Positions 17,874-25,588 of a stretch of 64,000 nucleotides of DNA are shown here, one piece after another. The number at the start of each line of letters is the position of its first letter. Position 1 is the first letter of the stretch. This stretch comes from Actinomadura latina NBRC 106108 (GTDB taxonomy: Bacteria > Actinomycetota > Actinomycetes > Streptosporangiales > Streptosporangiaceae), in contig NZ_BCQS01000028.1 in NCBI RefSeq assembly GCF_001552195.1, positions 52,682 to 116,681 on the forward strand, read 5' to 3'. The notes below the pieces were generated by a model. The model saw only the letters and a list, made by a program, of their open reading frames with translations. It had not been told where the DNA came from and searched no databases. The position numbers were made by a program, and so were the translations under genes.

Positions 17874-18329
17874 GTGGATCTTCCCGCCCTCCGGCTGGGG
17901 CCGCGCGCGCGGCTCTGGCGATCACTCGCCGGCACCGCGGTCGTCGGCGCCCTCTTCTACACCAGCGCGTACGGGAGCAACGACGACTTCCCGCTCGGGC
18001 CGATGACGCAGTTCGCGTTCTCGGTGAAGGACGACGGCGGCACGATCAGCTCGTACTGGCTGGAGGCCGACACCGCGGCGGGCACGCATGTGGCGCTGTC
18101 GTTCGACGCCGTCGGGACGGGCATGAAGCGCGCCGAGATCGAGGGGCAGATGTCGCGCATCGTCCGTGATCCGTCGCTGCTGCAGGGGATCGCCGACGGG
18201 CAGCGCAGGCTGCATCCGGACCAGCCCAGGCTGACCAGGGTCTACGTCGTCCAGGAGATCAAGAAGCTGAAGCGGGGCAAGGTCGTGTCCACACTGCGGC
18301 AGAACCGCGTCGTCTGGGACGTGAAATGA
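17874..18329 (+). CDS. Uncharacterised small membrane-anchored protein, partner of the HTTM gene
   Basis: A 151-residue protein of unknown function. A hydrophobic segment near the N-terminus (LAGTAVVGALFYTSAYG) looks like a membrane anchor; the remaining part is predicted to be outside and contains YWLEADTAAGTHVALSFD and VYVVQEIKKLKRGK. The GTG start has no Shine-Dalgarno but sits 6 bases after TAGGCT, suggesting a leaderless mRNA. The stop overlaps the HTTM start (ATGA), so the two products are probably made together and may act together. Confidence 0.75.
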   Translation: MDLPALRLGPRARLWRSLAGTAVVGALFYTSAYGSNDDFPLGPMTQFAFSVKDDGGTISSYWLEADTAAGTHVALSFDAVGTGMKRAEIEGQMSRIVRDPSLLQGIADGQRRLHPDQPRLTRVYVVQEIKKLKRGKVVSTLRQNRVVWDVK

Positions 18330-19255
18330 CGGCCGCGGCGACGCCGGAGGCGCCCCGTCCCGTCCGGCCGGACGAGGACGCGCCCGAGCCGGCGCGCACC
18401 GCGTGGGGCCGCTGGTGGTTCGGGCCGGTGCCGCGCGCCAGGATCGCCTGGTTGCGGATCATCGGCTACGTGTTCCTGCCGTTCGACATGCTGCTGCTCA
18501 CCAGCAGCTCGCTGGCGCACGCGCGGCTGCCCGCCGACCTGTACCAGCCGGTGCTGCTCGGCCGGCTGCTGCACCTGCCCGCGCCCACGCCGGGGGCGAT
18601 GTACGCGCTGCTCGTGGTGACGATCGCGGCCGGGCTCGTCGCCATGACCGGCCGCGTGCTGCCCCGCGCGAGCGGCTACCTCGCCGCGTGCGGGTACCTG
18701 TGGTGGGTCACGATCAGCATGTCGTACGGCAAGGTCGACCACGACCACCTGGCGCTCGTCGTGGCGCTGTTCGTCCTGCCGAGCGCCGGCCGCGCCGGGA
18801 TCGGCGACACGCGGCGCTGCGAGGCGTCGGCATGGTCGGTCCGCTGCGTCCAGCTCGGGGTGGTCGCGGGGTACTTCCTGTCCGCGTGGGCGAAGGTGCG
18901 CATCGGCGGGTTCCCGGCGTGGCCGAACGGGTCGACCGTCCAGTGGGCGCTGAGCCGGCGCGGGACGCCGCTCGGGCGCGGCCTCATCGACTACCCGGTG
19001 ATGCTGAAGGCCAGCCAGTGGATCATGTTCCTCGCGGAGGCGCTCTCCCCCGTGATGCTGTTCCTGCGCGGGCGGCCGCTGTTCGCGCTGGTGCTGTTCT
19101 TCGCCGGCTTCCACGCCGTCACCTACGCGCTGATGACGATCCACTTCCTGCCGCACGCCATCTGGCTCGCCGCGTTCCTGCCGCTGGAGCGGCTCACCGG
19201 GCTGCTCCCCGAGCGCCTGCGCGGTCCGGCGGCGCCGGAGGAGGCCGCCGCCTGA
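18326..19255 (+). CDS. HTTM domain membrane protein
   Basis: A 309-residue multi-spanning membrane protein with the HTTM (vitamin K-dependent gamma-carboxylase-like) architecture: an N-terminal RIAWLRIIGYVFLPFDMLLL, conserved polar positions inside helices (SYGKVDHDH, YFLSAWAKV and GFHAVTYALM) and FLPHAIWLAAFLPLE at the C-terminus. Bacterial HTTM proteins are of unknown substrate. It overlaps the upstream small gene by 4 bases and converges with a DUF393 gene 6 bases away; HTTM and DUF393 domains are often found together, even fused. Confidence 0.87.
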   Translation: MTAAATPEAPRPVRPDEDAPEPARTAWGRWWFGPVPRARIAWLRIIGYVFLPFDMLLLTSSSLAHARLPADLYQPVLLGRLLHLPAPTPGAMYALLVVTIAAGLVAMTGRVLPRASGYLAACGYLWWVTISMSYGKVDHDHLALVVALFVLPSAGRAGIGDTRRCEASAWSVRCVQLGVVAGYFLSAWAKVRIGGFPAWPNGSTVQWALSRRGTPLGRGLIDYPVMLKASQWIMFLAEALSPVMLFLRGRPLFALVLFFAGFHAVTYALMTIHFLPHAIWLAAFLPLERLTGLLPERLRGPAAPEEAAA

Positions 19256-19261
19256 GCCGGG

Positions 19262-19663
19262 TCAGCCCTGGGCGCCGGGACGCCGGTCGGCGGGCAGCAT
19301 GCACGCGGCGGTGCCGCCCGGCATCCGGTGCCGGTTGTCGGCGACCAGCCGGTACACGCCGTGCGCGACCCAGCTCACCGGCGGGACGCGCATGACCACG
19401 CCGGGCGCCCGCCAGAGGCCGCCGGCGGCCGTCAGCATCCGCCCGATGGCCTCGGCGCCGCCGCTGACCCGCCCGGCGCGGTCGATCCACAGCACTTCGC
19501 GGCTCGCCCGCTCCGCCGTGGTGCCGAGCGCGTCCAGATCGGCGAACTGGAACGCGACGACCGCGGCCTGGACGGGCACATGCCGTTCCAGGAACCGCAC
19601 CGAGGACGTGCAGAACCCGCAGTCGCCGTCGTAGACCAGGACCGGCCTCTCCGCGGCGCTCAC
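19262..19663 (-). CDS. DUF393 (DCC family) thiol-disulfide oxidoreductase-like protein
   Basis: A 133-residue thioredoxin-like protein of the DCC family. The characteristic start VLVYDGDCGFCTSSVRFLE carries the D-x-x-C pattern, with a C-x2-C-like pair in DCGFC. Family members are proposed redox proteins, without proven substrates. The GTG start (19661-19663) overlaps the stop of the HIT gene as GTGA. Its closeness to an HTTM gene matches the known co-occurrence of the two families. Confidence 0.88.
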   Translation of the reverse strand: MSAAERPVLVYDGDCGFCTSSVRFLERHVPVQAAVVAFQFADLDALGTTAERASREVLWIDRAGRVSGGAEAIGRMLTAAGGLWRAPGVVMRVPPVSWVAHGVYRLVADNRHRMPGGTAACMLPADRRPGAQG

Positions 19664-20286
19664 GAGACCGGCCACGCGTCGGCGAGCATCTGGCGGGTGT
19701 CGCGCAGCAGCTGGGGCAGCACCCGGGTGTGCCCGACGACCGGCATGAAGTTGGTGTCGCCGCCCCAGCGGGGGACGACGTGCTGGTGCAGATGCGCCGC
19801 GATGCCCGCGCCGGCGACCAGGCCGAGGTTCATGCCGACGTTGAAGCCCTGCGCCCCGCTGGCCTTGCGCAGCGCGGTGAGGGAGCGCCGGGTGAACACC
19901 GCCAGTTCGACGTACTCCGGCTCCTCCAGCTCGGTGTAGTCGGCGACGTGCCGGTAGGGGACGACCATCAGGTGCCCGGAGTTGTACGGGTAGAGATTGA
20001 GCACCGTGAACACCGACTCGCCGCGGGCCACGACGAGGCCCTCCTCGTCGGTCATCTTCGGGATGTCGCAGAACGGGCAGCCGTCGCCCGAGCCCGCACC
20101 CGTCGGCCTGCCCTCCCCCTTGATGTAGGCCATCCGGTGCGGTGTCCAGAGCCGCTGGAAGTTGTCGGGCGCGCCCGCGCCGCCTCTCTCCTCCTCGAAG
20201 CGCGGCGTGCGCGCGTTCCCGGTGCCGGCTGCGGGCGCGTCCTCGCGCCCCTGCCGCACCGCGGACTCCTCCGGCTCTGCGGTCAA
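19660..20286 (-). CDS. HIT family hydrolase/phosphorylase
   Basis: Nucleotide-binding protein of 208 residues with the histidine triad HLHQHVV (H165, H167, H169). A CPFC pair at residues 70-73, the NLYPYNSGHLMVVPYRH block and the acidic FCDI start resemble the mycobacterial Ap4A phosphorylase located beside thrS and pgsA, so diadenosine polyphosphate cleavage is the best guess. The first 45 residues are low-complexity. The DUF393 gene follows with a 4-base overlap. Confidence 0.9.
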   Translation of the reverse strand: MTAEPEESAVRQGREDAPAAGTGNARTPRFEEERGGAGAPDNFQRLWTPHRMAYIKGEGRPTGAGSGDGCPFCDIPKMTDEEGLVVARGESVFTVLNLYPYNSGHLMVVPYRHVADYTELEEPEYVELAVFTRRSLTALRKASGAQGFNVGMNLGLVAGAGIAAHLHQHVVPRWGGDTNFMPVVGHTRVLPQLLRDTRQMLADAWPVS

Positions 20287-20452
20287 GGCGGTGGTCTCCT
20301 TTGTTCACGACCTGACCAGCAGCATAGAGAGAGAAGCGGCCGGGGCTGTAGCCGGGATGCCCTCCCGGACGCACCGGCCGGAACCGCCCCCGCATGGCGT
20401 TTCCGGGACGACTCCGCCACCATGGTCGTCAACCGAACCATGGGGAGCGATC

Positions 20453-20995
20453 ATGACCGGGCCCGACAGGCGGCAGACCGAAGGCGGCGGGCCGAGGCCC
20501 GACCCCGGCTCCATGCCGTACTTCCCCGGGATGCCCGGACGGCACGGGACGACCCCGCCGCGGGGCGCTCCGCTGCCGGCGCCGCCCGCGCAGCCGGCGG
20601 CCGGGGCCGGCGCGGTGCCGATGACGCTGCGCGGCTCCCCCGGCGACGTCACCGTGGCGGTGGAGGGCCGCATCACCATCGACGACGCGGTGCTGGAGAA
20701 GATCGCCTCGCTGGCCGCGCTGGAGGTGGCCGGGGTCACCGGCCCCGCCCCGGCGGGCACCCGCGTCGCCGTGGACCAGGACGACGACGAGGTCACGGTC
20801 GACCTCACCATCGCGGTCGAGTACGGCAGCGTGGTCAAGGACGTGGCGCAGGCCGTGCAGCAGAACGTGGCGCGCGTCACGGGCCTGATGCTCGGGATGC
20901 GGGTCGCCGCGGTCAACGTTTCCGTCGAGGACGTCCGGATGCCCGCCGCGCCGCCCCGGCCCCGTGAAGCCGCAGGTCAGACGCCGCGCGCGTAG
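20453..20995 (+). CDS. Asp23/Gls24 family envelope stress response protein
   Basis: A 180-residue protein. The first 65 residues are Pro/Gly-rich; the Asp23 domain follows with GRITIDDAVLEKIASLAALEVAGV, broken here as ITIDDAVLEKIASLA and LEVAGVTGP, then VDLTIAVEYGSVVKDVAQAVQ and VAAVNVSVEDV. Members are linked to envelope stress and alkaline shock in Gram-positives; their mechanism is unclear. GGGAG lies 5 bases before the ATG. It converges with the next minus-strand gene and overlaps its end by 19 bases. Confidence 0.88.
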   Translation: MTGPDRRQTEGGGPRPDPGSMPYFPGMPGRHGTTPPRGAPLPAPPAQPAAGAGAVPMTLRGSPGDVTVAVEGRITIDDAVLEKIASLAALEVAGVTGPAPAGTRVAVDQDDDEVTVDLTIAVEYGSVVKDVAQAVQQNVARVTGLMLGMRVAAVNVSVEDVRMPAAPPRPREAAGQTPRA

Positions 20996-21576
20996 CAGCT
21001 CTGCATGCCGCCGCCCACGGACACCGTGGTGACCCTGACGCGCTCCACCAGGCGCGGCGAGACGCCCGTGAAGTGGAAGGTGTGCGGCCTGCCGCCCTTA
21101 ACACTGGCCTGCTGCGACTTGGGGCCCTGCCCCTGCAGGACGAGTTCGGTCCGGATCAGGCCGCTCGCGGAGACGGTGACGAGGACGTCCACGCCGGTCA
21201 CCGTTGCGCGGTAGAACGCCGTCCCGTTCGGGCACCAGTCGGTGGAGCCGCCGCCGGTCGGCTGCGGGATCTGCGGGCCGCCGCCCTGCCCGCCGGACCC
21301 GCCGGACGGGTACGGCTGGCCGCCGCCGTTCTGCTGCGGCACCGGGTTGGTCGGGGTCGCCGGGAGCGCCCCGCCGCCGGGCGGGCCGGGCAGGCCGGAC
21401 GCGGACGGGCTCGCCTGGCCCTGCGCGCCGGCCGTGCCCTTCTTCCCGTCGTCCGCCAGCGGCATGAGGAGCACGATGACGGCGGCGGCGACGAGCAGCA
21501 GGGTGCCGCCGTAGCCGGCGATCCGGCCCCAGAGCCGGGCCCGCCGGCCCCGCCGCGCGGGCCTCCTGGTCTTCAT
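20977..21576 (-). CDS. Uncharacterised single-pass membrane protein with Gly/Pro-rich linker
   Basis: A 199-residue protein of unknown function. A very basic N-terminus (MKTRRPARRGRRAR) precedes one membrane helix (GGTLLLVAAAVIVLLMPLA), so the rest should be outside the cell. A long Gly/Pro/Ser/Gln-rich linker leads to a small beta-rich C-terminal domain holding two cysteines (STDWCPNG and MQSCYARGV) that could form a disulfide. GGGGAG lies 9 bases before the ATG. It lies after thrS on the same strand but behind a hairpin, so it is probably a separate unit. Confidence 0.7.
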   Translation of the reverse strand: MKTRRPARRGRRARLWGRIAGYGGTLLLVAAAVIVLLMPLADDGKKGTAGAQGQASPSASGLPGPPGGGALPATPTNPVPQQNGGGQPYPSGGSGGQGGGPQIPQPTGGGSTDWCPNGTAFYRATVTGVDVLVTVSASGLIRTELVLQGQGPKSQQASVKGGRPHTFHFTGVSPRLVERVRVTTVSVGGGMQSCYARGV

Positions 21577-21601
21577 CTCCGCTGACTCCCCGTCGTGGCA
21601 C

Positions 21602-21724
21602 GTGATCGATGAGGCTACCAACTCCGGGCGGCGCTCATCCCGCCATCGCGTCCCCGGCACGGGCACCGTGTGGGCCGTCGGCGTCAGGGACGGCGCGGAC
21701 CCGCTGGTCCTCTCCACGGAGTGA
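21602..21724 (+). CDS. Possible small reading frame resembling a decayed DUF397 gene
   Basis: A 40-codon plus-strand frame starting at GTG 21602. Its C-terminal part VGVRDGADPLVLSTE resembles the DUF397 core VxVRDSKDPxGPVLxFS, and the frame ends where DUF397 proteins would continue. No Shine-Dalgarno is seen and the N-terminal SSYSGG-type motif is absent. It may be a remnant or chance. Confidence 0.2.
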   Translation: MIDEATNSGRRSSRHRVPGTGTVWAVGVRDGADPLVLSTE

Positions 21725-21737
21725 GCCGATCCGGACC

Positions 21738-21770
21738 GGGGCCGTACCCGCGCGGGGCGGGCACGGCCCC
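21738..21770 (-). terminator. Terminator-like hairpin after thrS
   Basis: GGGGCCGT and ACGGCCCC form an 8-bp stem that can extend inward with CCCG/CGGG. It lies 18 bases past the thrS stop on the minus strand. No T-tract. Confidence 0.5.
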
Positions 21771-21788
21771 CTCCTGTTCGGCGGCGCC

Positions 21789-23774
21789 TCAGATCTGCAC
21801 GCGCGCCTCGACGGCCTTGACGATCTCGTCGACCGCGTCGTCGATCGGGACGGCGTTCTTCTGCTCGCCGCTGCGGTACCGGAACGACACGGCGTCCTTG
21901 GCCACGTCGTCGTCGCCCGCCAGCAGCATGTAGGGGATCTTCTGCTTCTGCGCGTTGCGGATCTTCTTCTGCATCCGGTCGGAGGAGGTGTCGACCTCGC
22001 CGCGGACGCCGCGCTCGCGCAGCCGCGCCGCGACCTTCTCCAGGTGCGGGACGTGCGCGTCGCCGATCGGGATGCCGACCGCCTGCACCGGCGACAGCCA
22101 CGGCGGCATCGCGCCCGCGTAGTGCTCGACGAGCACGCCGAGGAAGCGCTCGACCGACCCGAACAGCGCGCGGTGGATCATCGCCGGGGTCTGCCGGGTG
22201 CCGTCGGCGGCCTGGTACTCCAGCCCGAACCGCTTCGGCTGGTTGAAGTCGAGCTGGATGGTGGACAGCTGCCAGGTCCGGCCGATGGCGTCCTTGGCCT
22301 GGACGGAGATCTTCGGCCCGTAGAACGCGGCGCCGCCCGGGTCGTCCACGAGGTCGAGCCCGGACTCCTCGGCCGCCTGGCGCAGCGCCGCGGTGGCCTC
22401 CGCCCAGTCGGCCTCGTCGCCGATGAACTTGTCGGAGTCGTCGCGGGTGGACAGCTCCAGGTAGAACTCCGCGAGGCCGAAGTCGCGCAGGACGCTGAGC
22501 ACGAAGCCCAGCAGTGACTTGATCTCCTCGCCCATCTGCTCCTTGGTGGTGTAGATGTGCGAGTCGTCCTGGGTCATGCCGCGCACGCGGGTGAGCCCGT
22601 GCACCACGCCCGACTTCTCGTACCGGTAGACCGAGCCGAACTCGCAGAGCCGCAGCGGCAGCTCCCGGTAGGACCGCCCGCGCGCCCGGTAGATCAGGTT
22701 GTGCATCGGGCAGTTCATCGGCTTGACCCGGTACTCGACCTCGTCCACCTCGAAGGGCGGGAACATGTCCTCGCCGTAGTACGGCAGGTGGCCGGATATC
22801 TCGAACAGCGACGACTTGGTGATGTGCGGGGTGTTGACGAACTCGTAGCCGGCCTCCTGCTGCCGGCGGCGCATGTAGTCCTCCATCTCCTTGCGGATGA
22901 TGCCGCCCTTGGGGTGGAAGACCGGCAGGCCGCTGCCGAGCTCGGGCGGGAAGGAGAACAGGTCGAGCTCGGCGCCGAGCCGGCGGTGGTCGCGCTTCTC
23001 GGCCTCCTCCAGGAACTTCAGGTACTCGTCCTGCTTGTCGCGGGACTCCCAGGCGGTGCCGTAGATCCGCTGGAGCTGCGGGTTCTTCTCGCTGCCGCGC
23101 CAGTAGGCGCCGCCGGAGCGCATCAGCTTGAACGCGGGGATCACGCGGGTGGACGGCAGGTGCGGGCCGCGGCACAGGTCCTTCCAGCGCAGCTCGCCGG
23201 ACTTGGCGTCGAGGTTGTCGTAGATGGTCAGCTCGCCGGCGCCGACCTCGACGTTCGCGCCGTCCGCGGCGTCCTCGACGGGGCCGGAGCCCTTCAGCCC
23301 GATCAGCTCCAGCTTGTAGGGCTCGGCGGCCAGCTCGGCGCGGGCGCCGTCGTCGGAGACGGGGCGCCGGGAGAACCGCTGGCCCTGCTTGACGATCTCG
23401 CGCATCCGCTTCTCGATGCGCTTGAGGTCGTCGGGGGTGAACGGCTCGGCGACGTCGAAGTCGTAGTAGAAGCCGTTCTCCACGGGCGGGCCGATGCCGA
23501 GCCTGGCCTCGGGGAACAGCTCCTGCACGGCCTGCGCCATCACGTGCGCCGCGGAGTGGCGCATGATCGCGCGGCCGTCGTCCGAGCCGATCTCGACGGG
23601 CTCGACGGCGTCGCCGTCGCGCAGCTCGCCGGCGAGGTCGCGCAGCTCTCCGTTGACCCGGGCGGCGATCACGGTGCGGCCGTCGGCGTCCAGCGCCTCG
23701 CCCGCGGTGGTGCCCGCCGGGACCGCCCGCTCGCCGCCGTCGAGGGTGATGCGCAGTTCGGGCACGGTGGACAC
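21789..23774 (-). CDS. thrS: Threonine-tRNA ligase
   Basis: Class II aminoacyl-tRNA synthetase that charges tRNA-Thr. The TGS domain, the editing domain with the H-x3-H motif (RHSAAHVMAQ), the catalytic core with the zinc ligand cysteine in KPMNCPMHN, motif 2 RVRGMTQDD and motif 3 near IHRALFGSVERFLG, and the C-terminal anticodon-binding domain are all present. I chose GTG 23772-23774 (661 residues), which has GAGGAG 5 bases upstream and starts directly at the TGS domain; an in-frame ATG at 23856-23858, with AGAGGAG 6 bases upstream, would add 28 low-complexity residues. Upstream lies a Thr-codon leader and hairpins that probably control expression. Confidence 0.97.
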   Translation of the reverse strand: MSTVPELRITLDGGERAVPAGTTAGEALDADGRTVIAARVNGELRDLAGELRDGDAVEPVEIGSDDGRAIMRHSAAHVMAQAVQELFPEARLGIGPPVENGFYYDFDVAEPFTPDDLKRIEKRMREIVKQGQRFSRRPVSDDGARAELAAEPYKLELIGLKGSGPVEDAADGANVEVGAGELTIYDNLDAKSGELRWKDLCRGPHLPSTRVIPAFKLMRSGGAYWRGSEKNPQLQRIYGTAWESRDKQDEYLKFLEEAEKRDHRRLGAELDLFSFPPELGSGLPVFHPKGGIIRKEMEDYMRRRQQEAGYEFVNTPHITKSSLFEISGHLPYYGEDMFPPFEVDEVEYRVKPMNCPMHNLIYRARGRSYRELPLRLCEFGSVYRYEKSGVVHGLTRVRGMTQDDSHIYTTKEQMGEEIKSLLGFVLSVLRDFGLAEFYLELSTRDDSDKFIGDEADWAEATAALRQAAEESGLDLVDDPGGAAFYGPKISVQAKDAIGRTWQLSTIQLDFNQPKRFGLEYQAADGTRQTPAMIHRALFGSVERFLGVLVEHYAGAMPPWLSPVQAVGIPIGDAHVPHLEKVAARLRERGVRGEVDTSSDRMQKKIRNAQKQKIPYMLLAGDDDVAKDAVSFRYRSGEQKNAVPIDDAVDEIVKAVEARVQI

Positions 23775-23903
23775 GGGTACTCCTCGCGATGGTGGGCTGG
23801 AATCAGCGGGTTCCGATGCTATCGACTCGGGGTCGGCCCCGGACGCATCCGGCTCCATCGTGTGCTCCTCTCATCAGGGAGGGCCCGCAGCGGTCCCCGG
23901 AAA

Positions 23904-23942
23904 GCGGAAAGGCCCCGGGGATCGCTCCCGGGGCCCTTCCGC
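23904..23942 (-). terminator. Attenuator terminator hairpin in the thrS leader
   Basis: On the minus strand GCGGAAGGGCCCCGGG pairs with CCCGGGGCCTTTCCGC over 16 positions (one G-U), with a 7-base loop and TTT right after. It begins 9 bases after the stop of the Thr-rich leader frame. Its 5' arm contains CCGGGAG, which can instead pair with CTCCCGG inside the leader (23972-23978). It could also be a plain terminator for the transporter gene upstream. Confidence 0.7.
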
Positions 23943-23950
23943 ATGCAATG

Positions 23951-24016
23951 TCAGGACATGCCGCGTTCGCGCCGGGAGAGACCCGGCGTCGTCGTCTCGG
24001 CGGACGCGTACGGCAT
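23951..24016 (-). CDS. Candidate threonine-rich leader peptide of thrS
   Basis: A 21-codon frame starting at ATG 24014-24016 and ending in TGA at 23951. Codons 8-10 are ACG ACG ACG (Thr-Thr-Thr), directly before a short hairpin (CGCCGGG-TCTCT-CCCGGCG, 23970-23988) whose first arm begins in the third Thr codon. A 16-bp terminator follows and then thrS. This is the layout of a classical ribosome-mediated attenuator. There is no good Shine-Dalgarno, but TACAGT lies 6 bases upstream, so the leader may be translated from a leaderless mRNA. Confidence 0.6.
   Translation of the reverse strand: MPYASAETTTPGLSRRERGMS
23970..23988 (-). promoter_or_regulatory. Leader hairpin competing with the antiterminator
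   Basis: CGCCGGG-TCTCT-CCCGGCG is a perfect 7-bp hairpin lying at codons 10-16 of the leader frame. Its second arm includes CTCCCGG, complementary to CCGGGAG in the first arm of the terminator at 23904-23942. A ribosome held at the Thr codons would keep this hairpin open and allow the antiterminator pairing. Confidence 0.55.
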
Positions 24017-24022
24017 GACACC

Positions 24023-24028
24023 ACTGTA
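24023..24028 (-). promoter_or_regulatory. Candidate -10 element (TACAGT) for the thrS leader transcript
   Basis: On the minus strand TACAGT (TAnnnT) ends 6 bases before the leader ATG, which fits a leaderless transcript. No clear -35 is visible in the GC-rich sequence upstream. Confidence 0.4.
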
Positions 24029-24063
24029 ACCGGCCGGGCCAGGCGGCGCACACGGCCGGACGG

Positions 24064-25536
24064 TCACCCGCGCGCCCGCGGGGCGGTGAGCTGGTCCATG
24101 TCCTCCAGCTCGCGCCCCTTCGTCTCGGGGACGGCGCGCAGCACGAACAGGAACGCGAGGACGGAGAACGCCGTGTAGATGCCGTAGGCGAGGGCGAGGG
24201 AGAAGCCCGAGATGCCGGGGAAGGTGGTGGTGACGATCCAGTTGGCTATCCACTGCGCGGCCGCGGCGACGGCGAGCGCGGAGGCGCGGAGGAAGTTGTT
24301 GAACATCTCGCCGAGCATCACCCAGACGACCGGCCCCCAGGTCGCGGCGAACGAGGCGACGAAGACGTTGGCCGCGACGAGCGCGACGGGCCCCGCGACG
24401 CTGCCGAGGCTCGGCTCCCCGTCCACCACGGGCGCGGTGCCGAAGCAGACCGCCAGGGCACCGAGCGAGACGGCCATCCCGGCGGCACCGGAGAGCAGCA
24501 GCGGGCGCCGCCCGATCCGGTCCACCAGCGCGATCGCGACCAGCGTGAACGCCACGTTCACCACCGAGTTGATCACCGAGGTGAGCATCGCGTCGTTCTC
24601 GGAGAACCCGACCGCCTGCCACAGCGAGGTCGAGTAGTAGAAGATCACGTTGATGCCGACGAACTGCTGGAAGACCGACAGCAGGATCCCCACCCAGACG
24701 ATCGGCAGCAGGCCGAGCCGGCTTCCGCGCAGGTCCCCGAGCCGGACCGGCCGGTCCTCGGCGACCGACCTGACGATGTCCCGGATCTTGGCGTCCACGT
24801 CCCCGTGGCCCATGACCCGGCGCAGCACGTGCCGGGCGTCGGACGTCCGCCGCTTCTTGACCAGGTAGCGCGGCGACTCGGGGATCGTCAGGGCGATCGC
24901 CCCGTACAGGGCCGCGGGCACGACGGCGCTGGCGAACATCCAGCGCCACGCGGTCCCGCCCCAGGGGAACGCGCCGGACGCGCCGCCGTCGGACACGCGG
25001 GCGATGACGTAGTCGACCACCAGGGCCGCGAAGATGCCGAGGACGATCGCCATCTGCTGCAGCGAGCCGAGCCGGCCGCGCAGCGCGGCGGGGGCGATCT
25101 CGGCGATGTAGGCGGGCGCGATCACGGACGCCGCGCCGATGGCGAGGCCGCCGACCAGCCGCCAGGCGGTCAGGTCGGCCGCGTTGAACGCCAGCGCCGA
25201 GCCGATCGAGCTGATCACGAACAGCGCCGACGCGATGAGCATCACCCGGACCCGGCCGATCCGGTCGCCGAGCGGCCCGGCGAACCAGGCGCCGGCGGCG
25301 CAGCCGAGCAGCGCGGACGACACGACGAAGCCGACGGCGAAGCCGCTCAGCCGGAACTCGTCCTTGAGGGCGTCGACGGTCCCGTTGATCACCGAGGAGT
25401 CGTAGCCGAACAGGAAGCCGCCGAGGGCGGCGGCTCCGGCGAGCAGCACGGCGGTGGCCGTGGCGTGCGAGGGGCGGTCCCGCTCCGGGTCGTCCGGATC
25501 GTCCGGTGGTCGCGGCACGCTGCCCGAGGTCGTCAT
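24064..25536 (-). CDS. Sugar porter family MFS transporter
   Basis: A 12-helix major facilitator of 490 residues that should import a sugar with protons. Sugar-porter motifs are seen: GFLFGYDSSVINGT in helix 1, GPLGDRIGR between helices 2 and 3, PESPRYLVKKRR after helix 6, QQFVGINVIFYYS in helix 7, DRIGRRPLL between helices 8 and 9, and PETKGRELEDMD at the end. The substrate cannot be told from sequence; the QQxxGIN and PETKG motifs fit hexose transporters. It lies upstream of the thrS leader on the same strand, without obvious functional link. Confidence 0.92.
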   Translation of the reverse strand: MTTSGSVPRPPDDPDDPERDRPSHATATAVLLAGAAALGGFLFGYDSSVINGTVDALKDEFRLSGFAVGFVVSSALLGCAAGAWFAGPLGDRIGRVRVMLIASALFVISSIGSALAFNAADLTAWRLVGGLAIGAASVIAPAYIAEIAPAALRGRLGSLQQMAIVLGIFAALVVDYVIARVSDGGASGAFPWGGTAWRWMFASAVVPAALYGAIALTIPESPRYLVKKRRTSDARHVLRRVMGHGDVDAKIRDIVRSVAEDRPVRLGDLRGSRLGLLPIVWVGILLSVFQQFVGINVIFYYSTSLWQAVGFSENDAMLTSVINSVVNVAFTLVAIALVDRIGRRPLLLSGAAGMAVSLGALAVCFGTAPVVDGEPSLGSVAGPVALVAANVFVASFAATWGPVVWVMLGEMFNNFLRASALAVAAAAQWIANWIVTTTFPGISGFSLALAYGIYTAFSVLAFLFVLRAVPETKGRELEDMDQLTAPRARG

Positions 25537-25588
25537 GGGCCCTGATCTTCCCCGGGAGGCGGACCTTATGCGGGGGTCCGGGCGCCCC

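Noticed and set aside
15637..17925. 762-codon open frame on the minus strand, opposite the EF-G2 gene
   Set aside because: It mirrors the EF-G2 coding strand and has no domain, only His/Arg/Val-rich shadow composition; such long antisense frames are expected at this GC content.
23904..23942. T-box riboswitch for thrS
   Set aside because: No T-box bulge sequence or specifier-loop arrangement is visible; the Thr-codon leader frame accounts for the hairpins more simply.
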